54,468 nt of DNA, taken from NCBI GenBank assembly GCA_017617545.1, contig JAFZVZ010000043.1:1-54468 (forward strand), given 5' to 3'. Position numbers and translations under genes: made by a program. Positions within the stretch are counted from its first letter, which is position 1; each line of letters opens with the position of its first letter. Positions 34,263 through 43,958 of the stretch are shown here, one piece after another. The DNA is from Lachnospiraceae bacterium (GTDB lineage: Bacteria > Bacillota > Clostridia > Lachnospirales > Lachnospiraceae). The notes below the pieces were generated by a model. The model was not told where the DNA came from. It worked only from the letters and a program-made list of their open reading frames with translations, and searched no databases.

Positions 34263-37010
34263 TTACTCTGTACGAAGCGCCGTAACAGGATCCTTGCGTG
34301 CCGCGATGCGAGACGGGATAATGCCTGCGATCAGCGTGAGAACCATGCTGATGATGATCAGGATGACGCCGCCGGCCCACGGAAGCTTCGAGAGGTTGTG
34401 AACCTCCGCGATCTTGAAGATGATCATGTTGATCGGTATGTTCAGAAGAAGCGTGAGAGCGATACCGAGCGTACCTGCGACGAAACCGATGATCAGCGTC
34501 TCCGCGTTGAACACGCGGGCGATATCGCGCTTGGAAGCACCGATGGCTCGCAGGATACCGATCTCCTTCGTGCGCTCCAGCACGGAGATGTAGGTGATGA
34601 TACCGATCATGATGGACGATACCACCAGGGAGATCGCCACGAATGCGATCAGAATGTATGTGATCGAGTTGATGATACGCGTGATCGAGGACATCAGAAG
34701 AGCAACATAGTCGGTGTAATCGATGCGCTCATCGTCGGTGCGGTCCTTATCGTTGTTGTACTCTGCAATAATATTGACGATGCGGTCCTTGGACTTGAAG
34801 TCCTTCGGGAAAATGCTGATGGAACTCGGGTCCTCGATGTCGTAGCTTCCGAGCTTCGCCATGTTGAGTTCGTAGGAGCTTACGGACTGACCGGAGTTCG
34901 CGTATTGCTTGAGCGATGTCATCAGGACCTCGTCCGGAAGGAGATTGAGCATCTCTTCGGGAGTGACCGTCTCACCGTTCTGGATTTTCTGCATGATCTC
35001 ATCATAATTGCCCGAGGTGTCGGTCTGGAAGAAGGAGATCAACAGGCCGGAGATCCGCTGGATCTCTTCCTCGTTCATCTTCGAGAGTTGTAAGAGGAGC
35101 ATCTGGCGGAGTTCGTCCGCGGAATATGCCTTCGGAACCTCGAAGGGACGTCCGGTAAATACATCGAGTTCCTTGTCCCGGATCTGCTGCTTGACGATGT
35201 CGCGCTTTGCGGTCTCGGCTACGATGTACTCCACGAGCTCGTGAGTGTAACCCATGGCACCGTTGACGGAGGTAGCCATCGCCTCCTCGCCGGGACGAAC
35301 GATACCGACGACGGAGAGCGTTACGGCACGGCTGTTGTCCGTGAGGAGTGCGGCCATGTAATCGGTGTCCGTGGAACGGTCAACCCAGGTTTTGGTCGTC
35401 TCATCGTACGCGTAGTAGTCAGCCGGAATCACGAGGCGGAACTGAAGCGAGAGGAGATCCTGGTAGGAGAAGGAAACCTTCTCGCTCACGATCTGCTCCT
35501 GACGCATCATCGCGGAAAATGCCGCGGTCATCTCGTTCGGATCCTTCAGTGCAAGAGAGTAGAGCGTGTAATCACTCATCTCATTGTTCTTGTCAACGAC
35601 AAGGATCACTTCGTTGTATGCGGAAGGCCAGCGACCGGCGAGCAGATCGTACTGCTCGTCCAGAAGAGCCTGGTTGTCAATGATCTCCGACCAGACGGAC
35701 ATCGAGTTGGTCGAACCGCCGACGCTCATCATCGAGGTCATCTCGGAGATGGACGATTCGGAGATACCGATGGACGCCCAGAACGCACCGAGTATGTTGC
35801 TCGGGTTCAGCTGGTAGACACCGTTCTGCGCCAGATCGTACTGATAGATCTGCGGAACAATATTGTAGGAGTAGCGGATGTCGGTGACGAGATCCTTCAT
35901 CTCCTTATTGTTATCGAGGAAGTTCTTGAACTTCTTGAGGTCGTTGGTCTTGACCTCCGACATCATCGTGTTCACGATCTCGGTCAGCATGCTGTTGGAG
36001 TAGATGCGGCCGTCCTCATGGCGCTCGATATCATCGTTGGTGATACCCAATACGGCTGAGATGATCGCGGAGGAATCCGCAGTCATCTTCTGGATTGTGA
36101 GAGGGTAAGAGGAGAGTGTGTCCTCCTGAATACGCGTGATGTAATTGTTGACACCGTTGCTCAGCGAAAGGATGAGCGCGATGCCGATGATACCGATACT
36201 TCCGGCAAATGCGGTAAGGATCGTGCGCGCCTTCTTCGTCATCAGGTTGGTGAGAGAGAGTGAGAGCGCGGTGAAGAATGACATCGACGTGCGGTTCGGC
36301 TTCTTGTCAATCTTCTGATCGATCTCCTCATCCGTGAGCGGAGCACTATCGGAGGTGATCAGACCGTCGAGCAGGCAGATTGTGCGCGTCGCGTACGTGG
36401 CTGCCAGATCGGGGTTGTGCGTGACCATGATGACAAGCTTGTCTTTCGCGACCTCCTTGAGGAGATCCATGATCTGAACGCTTGTCTCGGTGTCGAGAGC
36501 ACCGGTCGGTTCGTCCGCGAGCACGATGTCGGGGTTGTTTACAAGCGCACGCGCGATCGCGACACGCTGCATCTGACCGCCGGAGAGCTGGTTCGGCTTC
36601 TTCTCAAGCTGGTCGCCCAGACCAACGTCCTCGAGGGCCTTGACGGCACGGCTTCGACGCTCTGCCTTGGACACACCGGAGATGGTGAGAGCAAGCTCCA
36701 CGTTCTTGAGAACCGTCTGATGCGAGATCAGATTGTAGCTCTGGAACACAAAGCCGATGCTGTGGTTGCGGTATGCATCCCAGTCCTTGTCCTTGTACAG
36801 CTTGGTGGAGCGGCCGTTGATCACAAGATCACCCGACGTGTAATGGTCGAGGCCGCCGATGATGTTGAGAAGCGTTGTCTTGCCGCAGCCCGAAGGGCCG
36901 AGGATCGCGACAAACTCGCTCTCGCGGAAGGAAAGGTCGATTCCCTTGAGAGCGTGGACAACATTGTCCGCAATGGGGTAGTCCTTGGTAATGTTCTTCA
37001 GTGTCAGCAT
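34263..37010 (-). CDS. ABC exporter with fused ATPase and FtsX-type permease
   Basis: One 915-residue chain. Residues 1-225 are a MacB/LolD-type ATPase, with Walker A GPSGCGKTT, Q-loop FQSYNL, signature LSGGQMQR, Walker B VLADEPTGALD and H-switch THNPD. Residue 260 onward is a FtsX-like permease: one helix (about 262-284), a roughly 480-residue extracytoplasmic region, then three helices at the C-terminus (ISLVVSSIMIGIITYISVLE and following). Such fused MacB-like proteins in Firmicutes are linked to antimicrobial peptide resistance or lipoprotein and peptide export; the substrate here is unknown. GAGGAAG precedes the ATG. Near-identical 15-base sequences containing CGGAAAAT flank the gene in opposite orientation. 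Confidence 0.93.
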   Translation of the reverse strand: MLTLKNITKDYPIADNVVHALKGIDLSFRESEFVAILGPSGCGKTTLLNIIGGLDHYTSGDLVINGRSTKLYKDKDWDAYRNHSIGFVFQSYNLISHQTVLKNVELALTISGVSKAERRSRAVKALEDVGLGDQLEKKPNQLSGGQMQRVAIARALVNNPDIVLADEPTGALDTETSVQIMDLLKEVAKDKLVIMVTHNPDLAATYATRTICLLDGLITSDSAPLTDEEIDQKIDKKPNRTSMSFFTALSLSLTNLMTKKARTILTAFAGSIGIIGIALILSLSNGVNNYITRIQEDTLSSYPLTIQKMTADSSAIISAVLGITNDDIERHEDGRIYSNSMLTEIVNTMMSEVKTNDLKKFKNFLDNNKEMKDLVTDIRYSYNIVPQIYQYDLAQNGVYQLNPSNILGAFWASIGISESSISEMTSMMSVGGSTNSMSVWSEIIDNQALLDEQYDLLAGRWPSAYNEVILVVDKNNEMSDYTLYSLALKDPNEMTAAFSAMMRQEQIVSEKVSFSYQDLLSLQFRLVIPADYYAYDETTKTWVDRSTDTDYMAALLTDNSRAVTLSVVGIVRPGEEAMATSVNGAMGYTHELVEYIVAETAKRDIVKQQIRDKELDVFTGRPFEVPKAYSADELRQMLLLQLSKMNEEEIQRISGLLISFFQTDTSGNYDEIMQKIQNGETVTPEEMLNLLPDEVLMTSLKQYANSGQSVSSYELNMAKLGSYDIEDPSSISIFPKDFKSKDRIVNIIAEYNNDKDRTDDERIDYTDYVALLMSSITRIINSITYILIAFVAISLVVSSIMIGIITYISVLERTKEIGILRAIGASKRDIARVFNAETLIIGFVAGTLGIALTLLLNIPINMIIFKIAEVHNLSKLPWAGGVILIIISMVLTLIAGIIPSRIAARKDPVTALRTE

Positions 37011-37101
37011 TGTTCTTCCTCTTTATTCCTCTTTGTAATCCTGAGGATGATGTTTCTTCATTTGATTACGGAAAATGAAACGGTGCATTCCTTACCTGCT
37101 T

Positions 37102-37159
37102 ACAGGTTCAGGGTTACGCCCCTGCCTGCATCACAGGTTCAGCGTTACGTCCTTGCCTG
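37102..37159. repeat. Direct 27-bp duplication at the end of the dCMP deaminase gene
   Basis: The sequence at 37133-37159, which contains the last codons of the gene, is repeated with three mismatches at 37102-37128, 31 bases away in the intergenic region. It looks like a small tandem duplication that left a remnant of the gene's 3' end. Confidence 0.75.
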
Positions 37160-37610
37160 TCACAGGCAGCTGGCGAAGCTTGACGCCGGCAGATGCAAAC
37201 ATGCGCTTGGCGGCGATGTTCGCGGGTGTCTGGTCGTATTTGTCGCTCTGGTAGATCACTTCGGTGATACCGGCCTGAATGAGAGCCTTCGTGCACTCGT
37301 TGCAGGGGAAGAGCGTCGTGTATACGCGTGAGCCCTTCATGTTCGTGCCGGTGTAGTTGAGGATCGCGTTGAGCTCGGCGTGGCATACATAGAAGTACTT
37401 GGTGTCGAGATCATCACCCTCGCGCTCCCACGGATACTCATCATCGGAGCAGCCGCGCGGCATTCCGTTGTAGCCGACGGAAAGGATGCGGTTCTCGGTG
37501 CTGACGATGCAGGCACCGACGCATGTGTTGGGGTCCTTGCTTCTCTTGGCGGACAGAAGCGCGATCCCCATAAAATACTCATCCCAATTCAGATAGTTCG
37601 TGTTCTTCAT
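37131..37610 (-). CDS. Deoxycytidylate (dCMP) deaminase
   Basis: This 160-residue zinc enzyme converts dCMP to dUMP and so feeds dTMP synthesis. The zinc site is intact: His77 and catalytic Glu79 in CHAELNA, and Cys103 and Cys106 in PCNEC. The ATG at 37610 has AGGAGAAGG upstream; an in-frame start nine codons earlier is less well placed. Related to ComEB of Bacillus. It stands between typA and the ABC exporter on the minus strand with no obvious promoter in the 120-base gap, so it may be read from typA or from an unrecognised site. A partial copy of its last 27 bases lies just beyond the stop. Confidence 0.94.
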   Translation of the reverse strand: MKNTNYLNWDEYFMGIALLSAKRSKDPNTCVGACIVSTENRILSVGYNGMPRGCSDDEYPWEREGDDLDTKYFYVCHAELNAILNYTGTNMKGSRVYTTLFPCNECTKALIQAGITEVIYQSDKYDQTPANIAAKRMFASAGVKLRQLPVTGKDVTLNL

Positions 37611-37730
37611 TGTGTTCCCTTCTCCTTTGAAAATCAATGTGTTATCTTCGCACGAAATCAGCGATATTCGCTTCGTGAAACCGTAAACCTTGCGATGCGG
37701 TACAGGCAGCGTTCGCAGCGCTGTCCGATG

Positions 37731-39554
37731 TCAGTTCCGTCTCGCGGCGCGCTTGCGCTCAAGCGAGTCGAGGATCTTCTTGCGGATGCGAAGGCTCTTC
37801 GGCGTAACCTCGAGAAGCTCGTCGTTGTCGATGAACTCAAGGCACTGCTCCAGGCTCATGATGCGCGGCGGCGTGAGGCGGAGAGCCTCGTCGGCGGCGG
37901 AAGAGCGGGTGTTGGTGAGCTGCTTCTTCTTGCAAACGTTGACCTCAACGTCCTCGGGCTTACAGTGCTCGCCGACAACCATGCCCGCATACACCTTGTC
38001 ACCGGGGCTGATAAAGAGATCGCCTCGCTCCTGCGCGTTGAACAAACCGTAGGTAACGGCCTCACCGCTCTCAAACGCGATCAGGCTGCCCTGCGAACGG
38101 TAGCTGAGATCTCCCTTGTAAGGAGCGTATCCGGAAAATACGGTATTGATGATTCCCTCACCCTTCGTGTCCGTGAGGAACTCGTTGCGGTATCCGATCA
38201 GACCGCGGGCAGGGATCTGGAATGTAAGTCTCGTGGAACCTGCGCCGAACGAGCTCATGCCCTGAAGCTCACCCTTGCGGGCGGAAAGTTTCTCGATGAC
38301 GCTTCCGGCGTACTCCTCGGGAACGTCGACAACGCATTCCTCCATGGGCTCGAGCTTCTTGCCGTTCTCGTCCTCATGGTAGATGACCTGCGCCTTGCTC
38401 ACGGCAAATTCATAACCCTCGCGGCGCATGTTCTCAATCAGAACGGAGAGATGCAGCTCGCCGCGGCCGGAGACCTTGAAGGCCTCGGTCGTATCGGTCT
38501 CCTCCACGCGGAGGGAAACGTCGGTGTTGAGCTCGCGGAAGAGGCGCTCACGCAGATGGCGCGAGGTAACAAACTTGCCTTCCTGACCCGCGAGCGGACT
38601 GTCATTGACAAGGAACTGCATCGAGATCGTCGGCTCGGAGATCTTCTGGAACGGGATTGCCTGCGGGTTCTCCGGAGAGCAGAGCGTATCGCCGATGTGG
38701 ATGTCGCTGATGCCGGAGATGGCTACGATCGAACCTACGGTTGCCTCGTTCACCTCGACCTTCTTCAGACCGTCAAACTCGTAGAGCCTGCTGATCTTAA
38801 CCTTGCGCATCTTGTCGGGATCATGGTGGTTTACGATAACGCAGTCCTGGTTGACGCGGATCGTGCCGTTGTCTACCTTGCCGACGCCGATGCGGCCGAC
38901 ATACTCATTGTAGTCGATGGTGCTGATGAGAACCTGCGTGCCCGCGGTCTCATCGCCCTCGGGTGCGGGAATGTAGTCGAGGATCGTCTCGAACAGTGGC
39001 TCCATGCTGACAGGCTTGTCCGTGAGCTCAAGGATCGCAACACCGCTCTTGGCAGACGCGAAGACGATCGGGCAGTCCAGCTGCTCCTCGTCGGCGTCGA
39101 GGTCGATCAGAAGCTCCAGAACCTCGTCGATAACCTCCTTCGGGCGTGCCTCCGGACGGTCGATCTTGTTGATGCACACGATGACCGGAAGGTGCAGCTC
39201 GAGTGCTTTCTTTAACACAAACTTGGTCTGCGGCATCGGGCCTTCGAACGCGTCTACCAGAAGCACAACGCCGTTGACCATCTTGAGAACACGCTCCACC
39301 TCGCCGCCGAAATCGGCATGGCCGGGGGTGTCGATGATGTTAATCTTCACACCCTTGTAGGTGACGGCTGTATTTTTCGAAAGAATAGTGATACCGCGCT
39401 CGCGCTCAATGTCGTTTGAGTCCATCACGCGCTCCTCGACAACCTGGCCGGTGCGGAAGACGCCGCTTTGCTTGAGAAGCTCGTCCACAAGGGTCGTTTT
39501 GCCGTGGTCTACATGCGCGATGATCGCGATATTTCGAATGTCGTTTCTCTTCAT
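37731..39554 (-). CDS. typA: Ribosome-associated GTPase TypA/BipA
   Basis: This 607-residue translational GTPase takes part in 50S assembly and stress adaptation. The GTPase domain has canonical motifs: [25 protein letters not shown] and NKID. The EF-G-like domains II, III and V and the TypA-specific C-terminal domain (around [20 protein letters not shown]) follow. Unlike the EF-G-like protein at 4.6 kb, every catalytic residue is standard. AAGGA precedes the ATG at 39554. A long plus-strand frame across the gene is a codon-bias shadow. It is divergent from the sugar isomerase gene. Confidence 0.97.
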   Translation of the reverse strand: MKRNDIRNIAIIAHVDHGKTTLVDELLKQSGVFRTGQVVEERVMDSNDIERERGITILSKNTAVTYKGVKINIIDTPGHADFGGEVERVLKMVNGVVLLVDAFEGPMPQTKFVLKKALELHLPVIVCINKIDRPEARPKEVIDEVLELLIDLDADEEQLDCPIVFASAKSGVAILELTDKPVSMEPLFETILDYIPAPEGDETAGTQVLISTIDYNEYVGRIGVGKVDNGTIRVNQDCVIVNHHDPDKMRKVKISRLYEFDGLKKVEVNEATVGSIVAISGISDIHIGDTLCSPENPQAIPFQKISEPTISMQFLVNDSPLAGQEGKFVTSRHLRERLFRELNTDVSLRVEETDTTEAFKVSGRGELHLSVLIENMRREGYEFAVSKAQVIYHEDENGKKLEPMEECVVDVPEEYAGSVIEKLSARKGELQGMSSFGAGSTRLTFQIPARGLIGYRNEFLTDTKGEGIINTVFSGYAPYKGDLSYRSQGSLIAFESGEAVTYGLFNAQERGDLFISPGDKVYAGMVVGEHCKPEDVEVNVCKKKQLTNTRSSAADEALRLTPPRIMSLEQCLEFIDNDELLEVTPKSLRIRKKILDSLERKRAARRN

Positions 39555-39900
39555 AAAAAATCCTTTGTTTTCCTAACAGGGCTACGCGTGCCCTCGTCAT
39601 GATATGATCGCTGTGTTTTGTGCGCACAGCCTTTGACATTGTATCATAAAGTCATTGATTTTCATATAGATAAGGTAACGAACATTTTCCGTGATTGTGT
39701 GAAACTTTTGTGTATTTGTGCATGATTTATGCGTGTTTCCGCATTTTGACGCCGATATGACAAAGACGGCACGCAAAAGTACATTGTGCGAATTCGGAAA
39801 ATTTCTTATACTGACGGTACTGTGATACATGCCCCTGACCGGCATGATCTCTCGGAAAATGCTTTGCAGTTACCGTTTATCAAACACAAGGGAGGTCCTT
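39555..39900. other. Divergent intergenic region carrying three CGGAAAAT octamers
   Basis: This 346-base gap between typA (minus) and the isomerase gene (plus) is AT-rich and holds no credible open frame or RNA gene. Octamer copies lie at 39684 (as ATTTTCCG), 39795 and 39853. It should contain promoters for both genes. Only the plus-strand one at 39784 is reasonably clear. Confidence 0.6.
39784..39812 (+). promoter_or_regulatory. Candidate promoter for the TIM-barrel isomerase gene
   Basis: TTGTGC at 39784-39789 and TATACT at 39807-39812 are 17 bases apart. A CGGAAAAT octamer (39795-39802) occupies the spacer, as in the EF-G-like promoter. Confidence 0.45.
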
Positions 39901-40725
39901 ATGAGACTCGGCACATCATCACCGTTAAAACATGCTTCACCGGAGGAGTGGGCGGCCAACCAGATCGCGAATGGGTGTCGCACGGTCGTGTTTCCGGTGC
40001 AGAGCAATGAGCCGGAACAGAAGATCATCGCCTACAAGGAGGCGGCGGACAAGGCAGGGCTTACGATCGCCGAGGTCGGGATCTGGAGGAATGCCATGGC
40101 GGCTGACCCGGAGGAGAGACGGAGAAACCGCGATTACTGCGTGGAGCAGCTGCGCCTTGCCGATTTCCTCGGAGCTCGTTGCGCGGTCAATGTCGCGGGA
40201 GCGTTCGGACCGAGATGGGACGGCGGATACCGGGAGAATTTTACGAAGGAAGCGTGGGATGAGACGGTTGCGATGGCGCGCGAGATCATCGACCGTGCCG
40301 ACGTGAAGAGGACGTATTTTACGCTTGAGCCGATGCCGTGGATGATCCCGACCGGGCCGAAGGAGTACCTGCGCCTGCTGGAGGATGTGGACAGGGAACG
40401 TTTTGCGGTGCACATGGATATCATCAACATGACAAACTCGGCGGACCGGTACTTTCATCCTGAGGAGTTGATCGACGAATGCGCGGAACTGCTCGGTACG
40501 AGGATCCGCAGCTGTCACATCAAGGATGTGCACCTAAGCGAGCCGTACACGATCCGTCTTGAGGAGTGTGGCCCCGGCGACGGTGAGTTTCCTCTCCGGT
40601 ATTACGTCGAGAAGATGCATGCGATCGACCCGGACATGCCGGTGATCCTGGAGCATTTGCAGACGGATGAAGAGTATCTGAGGTATCTGACGTATCTGAA
40701 AAAAGAACTAAACGGACTGTATTGA
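39901..40725 (+). CDS. Sugar phosphate isomerase/epimerase (xylose isomerase-like TIM barrel)
   Basis: This 274-residue protein is of the AP endonuclease 2 / xylose-isomerase-like TIM-barrel family. GGGAGG lies before the ATG at 39901; an earlier in-frame ATG at 39829 has no ribosome site. Likely metal ligands are the Glu in TYFTLEPMPWMIP, the Asp in HMDIINM, the His in SCHIKDVH and the Glu in VILEHLQTDEEY, the usual order in this family. The substrate cannot be named from sequence, and there is no sugar transporter or catabolic gene beside it. A hairpin follows the stop. Confidence 0.85.
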   Translation: MRLGTSSPLKHASPEEWAANQIANGCRTVVFPVQSNEPEQKIIAYKEAADKAGLTIAEVGIWRNAMAADPEERRRNRDYCVEQLRLADFLGARCAVNVAGAFGPRWDGGYRENFTKEAWDETVAMAREIIDRADVKRTYFTLEPMPWMIPTGPKEYLRLLEDVDRERFAVHMDIINMTNSADRYFHPEELIDECAELLGTRIRSCHIKDVHLSEPYTIRLEECGPGDGEFPLRYYVEKMHAIDPDMPVILEHLQTDEEYLRYLTYLKKELNGLY

Positions 40726-40759
40726 CATGCAGCCTTGTTGAGAAAAAATCTGTGTGAAT

Positions 40760-40797
40760 ACGGTGGCTTCTCTGTAACGGGAGCTGCCGTTTCGCTT
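40760..40797 (+). terminator. Terminator of the isomerase gene
   Basis: An imperfect stem ACGGTGGCT / AGCTGCCGT (two G-T pairs) is followed by TTTCGCTTT. An octamer copy ATTTTCCG lies just downstream at 40808. Confidence 0.55.
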
Positions 40798-40973
40798 TAG
40801 GCAGCACATTTTCCGCCTTTCCATTGTGGTTTCCGACTGGCGCTATGGGACTCGATCATGGTTTGCTTTTTTCTTTTTTTTTGCTATGATTGAACAAAGA
40901 GGATTTTGTATTCTTCTGTTCTTTTGGTGTAGTATGGTTGGGTTTTGAGCAAATTCCGAAAGGAGACATGGCT

Positions 40974-42056
40974 ATGAGAAAAGCATTATTCATTGGAACT
41001 GCGATAGCTGTTATTTCCTTTTTCATTTTATCAGTGACCGCGTGTGGCTTGTCAACTTCACAAGATAAGAAACCGGCGGACGAACCGACGAAGCAAGTGG
41101 AAGCAACGGAAACTCCGAAAGTGACAAAACCCGTGGAACCGATGAGTACCGCGACACCAACGCAGACGCCGACTCCGGAACCGACCAAACCGATTGAACC
41201 ACAGCCGGTGGAGAAACTTACTCTCAGTATTGAAGGAGAGATTCACGAGGAAAAACTCGACGATTTACTGAAGAATTACGAGGATACCGGTGAAGATGTC
41301 ACGGTTGCTGTGGATTTCGGTGATGTTTCGTCGGAAGAAGCATGGAATGCATTTTTCAAACGATACCCGAAACTGGATCATTATAGGGTATTGAATTTCG
41401 ATCCTGAGGTTTTGTTGCTTAAGATTCCTTATCCTGCGGCGAAAGAGTTAACAAAGGATGATGCGGTAAAATCAATTACCATGCCGCATGGGTATCCGGA
41501 TAACGAAATGCTATTGTCACAAAGCGTCACTGTTGAGGGAACAATAGACGGGAAAAATGTCTATGATGCGTTGCATGATCCACGTTACGGGGAAAGTGAT
41601 CTATGGATTTTTTCCGGCGTACAACTGAAAGGTTGGTTGTCGAGAGTTCTGATGCAGATGAACGATGATGAGTATATACGTATTGCGGTTTCTCCAAGTC
41701 TGCATCCGGAACTGATCGATGCGCTACTGGAACCGGCATGGAAAGAAAGCGGGACAACGGACAAGCAAGGGTGGCTTTTGACTGAGGAGGCTAAGAAGAT
41801 CAAGGGAGAAATCATCACCGAGCTGACGGTTGATGTTTATCAATCGATTTATGATGCAGGGTGGATCGTGACAAAAGAAGAAGAGGATAAGTATCAGCCT
41901 GCATATCGATTTATTTATGCAATCGTAACCAAAAAACAGCTTGAGGATATTTCAATACCGGAAGATGCGACATATGGATATGAGGTCTATTTTGAAGGAG
42001 CTTTCCTCGGAAAACTGCGCACTTTTTACGCGTATTACGGCATCGAGTTCCCTTGA
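40974..42056 (+). CDS. Lipoprotein of unknown function with Pro/Thr-rich spacer
   Basis: This 360-residue protein starts at 40974, eight bases after AAAGGAG; the ATG at 40968 is too close to the ribosome site. The signal peptide ends in a lipobox SVTAC, so Cys25 should be lipidated. A Lys/Pro/Thr/Glu spacer (TATPTQTPTPEPTKP) leads to a globular domain of about 290 residues with no recognised motif. The architecture parallels the DUF885 lipoprotein at 2.4 kb, though the domains are unrelated. The DNA is more AT-rich than the dap genes next to it, like the pair at the left edge, which may hint at recent acquisition. The dapA promoter overlaps its stop codon. Confidence 0.75.
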   Translation: MRKALFIGTAIAVISFFILSVTACGLSTSQDKKPADEPTKQVEATETPKVTKPVEPMSTATPTQTPTPEPTKPIEPQPVEKLTLSIEGEIHEEKLDDLLKNYEDTGEDVTVAVDFGDVSSEEAWNAFFKRYPKLDHYRVLNFDPEVLLLKIPYPAAKELTKDDAVKSITMPHGYPDNEMLLSQSVTVEGTIDGKNVYDALHDPRYGESDLWIFSGVQLKGWLSRVLMQMNDDEYIRIAVSPSLHPELIDALLEPAWKESGTTDKQGWLLTEEAKKIKGEIITELTVDVYQSIYDAGWIVTKEEEDKYQPAYRFIYAIVTKKQLEDISIPEDATYGYEVYFEGAFLGKLRTFYAYYGIEFP

Positions 42057-42081
42057 CATACGGAACGCGACATGCTACAAT
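42053..42081 (+). promoter_or_regulatory. Strong promoter for dapA
   Basis: Consensus TTGACA at 42053-42058, overlapping the previous stop codon, and TACAAT at 42076-42081 are 17 bases apart. A CGGAAAAT octamer (42098-42105) lies in the leader. Confidence 0.75.
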
Positions 42082-42173
42082 AATCCCCGTATGATTTCGG
42101 AAAATTGTACCGGCGTAAGAGCCGGGTTTGCAAGCAACGGGACATACGAATTCGGATTTCGCGGAGGTTTTCC

Positions 42174-43058
42174 ATGTCGATTTTTACAGGTTCCGCAGTG
42201 GCCATCATCACACCGTTCAAAAACGGCGGTGAGGTCGATTACGAAAGTTTTGCAAAAGTTATTGAATATCAGATCGCGAACAAGACGGATGCGATCGTTG
42301 TATGCGGCACAACGGGAGAGGCTTCCTGCCTTTCCCACGAGGAGCACCTCGATGTCATCGAGTTCTGCGTGAAGCAGGTTGCGGGTCGCATTCCCGTGAT
42401 CGCGGGCACCGGCTCCAACTGCACGGAGACGGCGATCTACCTCACGAAGGAGGCGGACGCACGCGGTGTGGACGCGATGCTCGTCGTGACGCCTTACTAT
42501 AACAAGGCGACGCAGAACGGTCTGATCGCTCATTTTACGGCGGTAGCGGGAGCTACGAAAAAGCCGCTTATTCTGTACAACGTTCCGAGCCGTACGGGTT
42601 GCAAGATGGCACCCGCTACGATCGCGACGTTGTACAAAAACGTTGAGAACATCGTGGCGGTGAAGGAGGCGACGGGAGATATTTCCGTTGCAACGGAAAT
42701 CGCAGCTCTTACGGACGGGAAGATGGATATCTACTCAGGCAACGACGATATGATCGTGCCGATCCTCTCCGTAGGTGGCAAGGGTGTTATCTCCGTACTT
42801 TCCCATGTGATCCCGGAGCAGGTGCACGAGATGGTTGCTTCGTATCTTCGCGGTGACGTTGACACTGCGCGTGATCTCCAGGTGAAGTACTTCCGCCTCG
42901 CAAAGGATCTCTTCCTTGAGGTCAATCCCATTCCGGTGAAGGCAGCGACCTGCTTGATGGGACAGTGCGACGGAAGCGTGCGCATGCCTCTCTCCGTGAT
43001 GGAGCCGCAGAATCTCGCGATCCTCAAGGCGGAGATGGAGAAGCAGGGAATCCTGTAA
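42174..43058 (+). CDS. dapA: 4-Hydroxy-tetrahydrodipicolinate synthase
   Basis: This 294-residue enzyme condenses pyruvate with aspartate semialdehyde, the first step towards diaminopimelate and lysine. The Schiff-base lysine is Lys164 in VAVKEATGD. GTTGEASCLSHEEH, TPYYNKATQNG and YNVPSRTG supply the substrate and proton-relay residues. The ATG at 42174 has GGAGG six bases upstream; the frame upstream of it belongs to the leader. A terminator-like hairpin separates it from dapB, so dapB expression may be lower or regulated. Confidence 0.96.
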   Translation: MSIFTGSAVAIITPFKNGGEVDYESFAKVIEYQIANKTDAIVVCGTTGEASCLSHEEHLDVIEFCVKQVAGRIPVIAGTGSNCTETAIYLTKEADARGVDAMLVVTPYYNKATQNGLIAHFTAVAGATKKPLILYNVPSRTGCKMAPATIATLYKNVENIVAVKEATGDISVATEIAALTDGKMDIYSGNDDMIVPILSVGGKGVISVLSHVIPEQVHEMVASYLRGDVDTARDLQVKYFRLAKDLFLEVNPIPVKAATCLMGQCDGSVRMPLSVMEPQNLAILKAEMEKQGIL

Positions 43059-43070
43059 TTATGACCGTTT

Positions 43071-43115
43071 CGGGTCTTACGGCTGCGCCCATGGTGCGGC
43101 CGGAGGCCCGTTTTG
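43071..43115 (+). terminator. Hairpin with T-tail between dapA and dapB
   Basis: A long stem pairs CGGGTCT with AGGCCCG outside and GGCTGCGCC with GGTGCGGCC inside (G-T pairs allowed, CAT loop). It runs into TTTTGTGCTTTT. It lies inside an otherwise continuous dapA-dapB transcript. Confidence 0.7.
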
Positions 43116-43145
43116 TGCTTTTATTCTTGTTTAAGGAGAAGTAAT

Positions 43146-43901
43146 ATGACACGGATTATCATGAGCGGTTGCAGCGGACATATGGGCCGCGTGATCACGG
43201 AGATCGTAGAGTCGGATAAGGATGCTCAGATTGTTGCGGGCGTGGATATTGTGACGCCTCCGATGGCGCCGTATCCGGTATATTCGACGGTTGCGGATGT
43301 GAAGGAAGAGGCGGATGTCATTATCGATTTTTCAACGCCGAAGATCCTCACAAAACTGATCGATGAGGCACAGAAGCGCAACATCGCGCTTGTACTGTGC
43401 ACGACGGGCTATACGAAGGAGCAGATCGCGGAGATCGACGAGGCTTCGAAGACGACGGCGATCGTTCGCTCTGCCAACATGTCGCTCGGCGTGAACGTGC
43501 TGCTCCGCCTTGTTCAGGAGGCTGCGAAGAAGCTTGCCGCTGAGGGCTTTGACATCGAGATCGTGGAGAAGCACCATCATTTTAAGAAGGATGCTCCGAG
43601 CGGAACCGCACTCGCCATCGCGGATGCGATCAACGAGGCGCTTCCCGAGGCGCTGCCGTATGTGTATGACCGAAGCGGCAGAAGCGAGCCGAGACCGCAG
43701 GGCGAGATCGGAATCAGCGCGGTGCGCGGCGGTACGATCGTGGGCGAGCATGAGATCATGTTCTGCGGAACTGACGAGGTCATCACGCTCTCGCATATGG
43801 CATACTCGAAGGCGATCTTCGGCAAGGGCGCTGTTGTCGCGGCTAAGTATGTTGCGGGCAGAGAGCCCGGCCTGTACACGATGAAGGATGTCATCGAATA
43901 A
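43146..43901 (+). CDS. dapB: 4-Hydroxy-tetrahydrodipicolinate reductase
   Basis: This 251-residue enzyme carries out the NAD(P)H-dependent step after DapA in diaminopimelate and lysine synthesis. The nucleotide-binding GCSGHMG lies at the N-terminus. The catalytic signature EKHHHFKKDAPSGTA, the CTTGY loop and the DFSTP motif are intact. AAGGAG precedes the ATG at 43146. It lies 87 bases after dapA, across the hairpin. The remaining genes of the pathway are not in the window. Confidence 0.96.
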   Translation: MTRIIMSGCSGHMGRVITEIVESDKDAQIVAGVDIVTPPMAPYPVYSTVADVKEEADVIIDFSTPKILTKLIDEAQKRNIALVLCTTGYTKEQIAEIDEASKTTAIVRSANMSLGVNVLLRLVQEAAKKLAAEGFDIEIVEKHHHFKKDAPSGTALAIADAINEALPEALPYVYDRSGRSEPRPQGEIGISAVRGGTIVGEHEIMFCGTDEVITLSHMAYSKAIFGKGAVVAAKYVAGREPGLYTMKDVIE

Positions 43902-43958
43902 ATCATATGTCCGTCAACTACGGGGGAGACAGACGAGTAAACAATCAGGAGGCACAGA

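Noticed and set aside
37380-39215. 611-codon plus-strand open frame opposite typA
   Set aside because: It is a codon-bias shadow of a clearly identified minus-strand gene, with no ribosome site and no recognisable domain.
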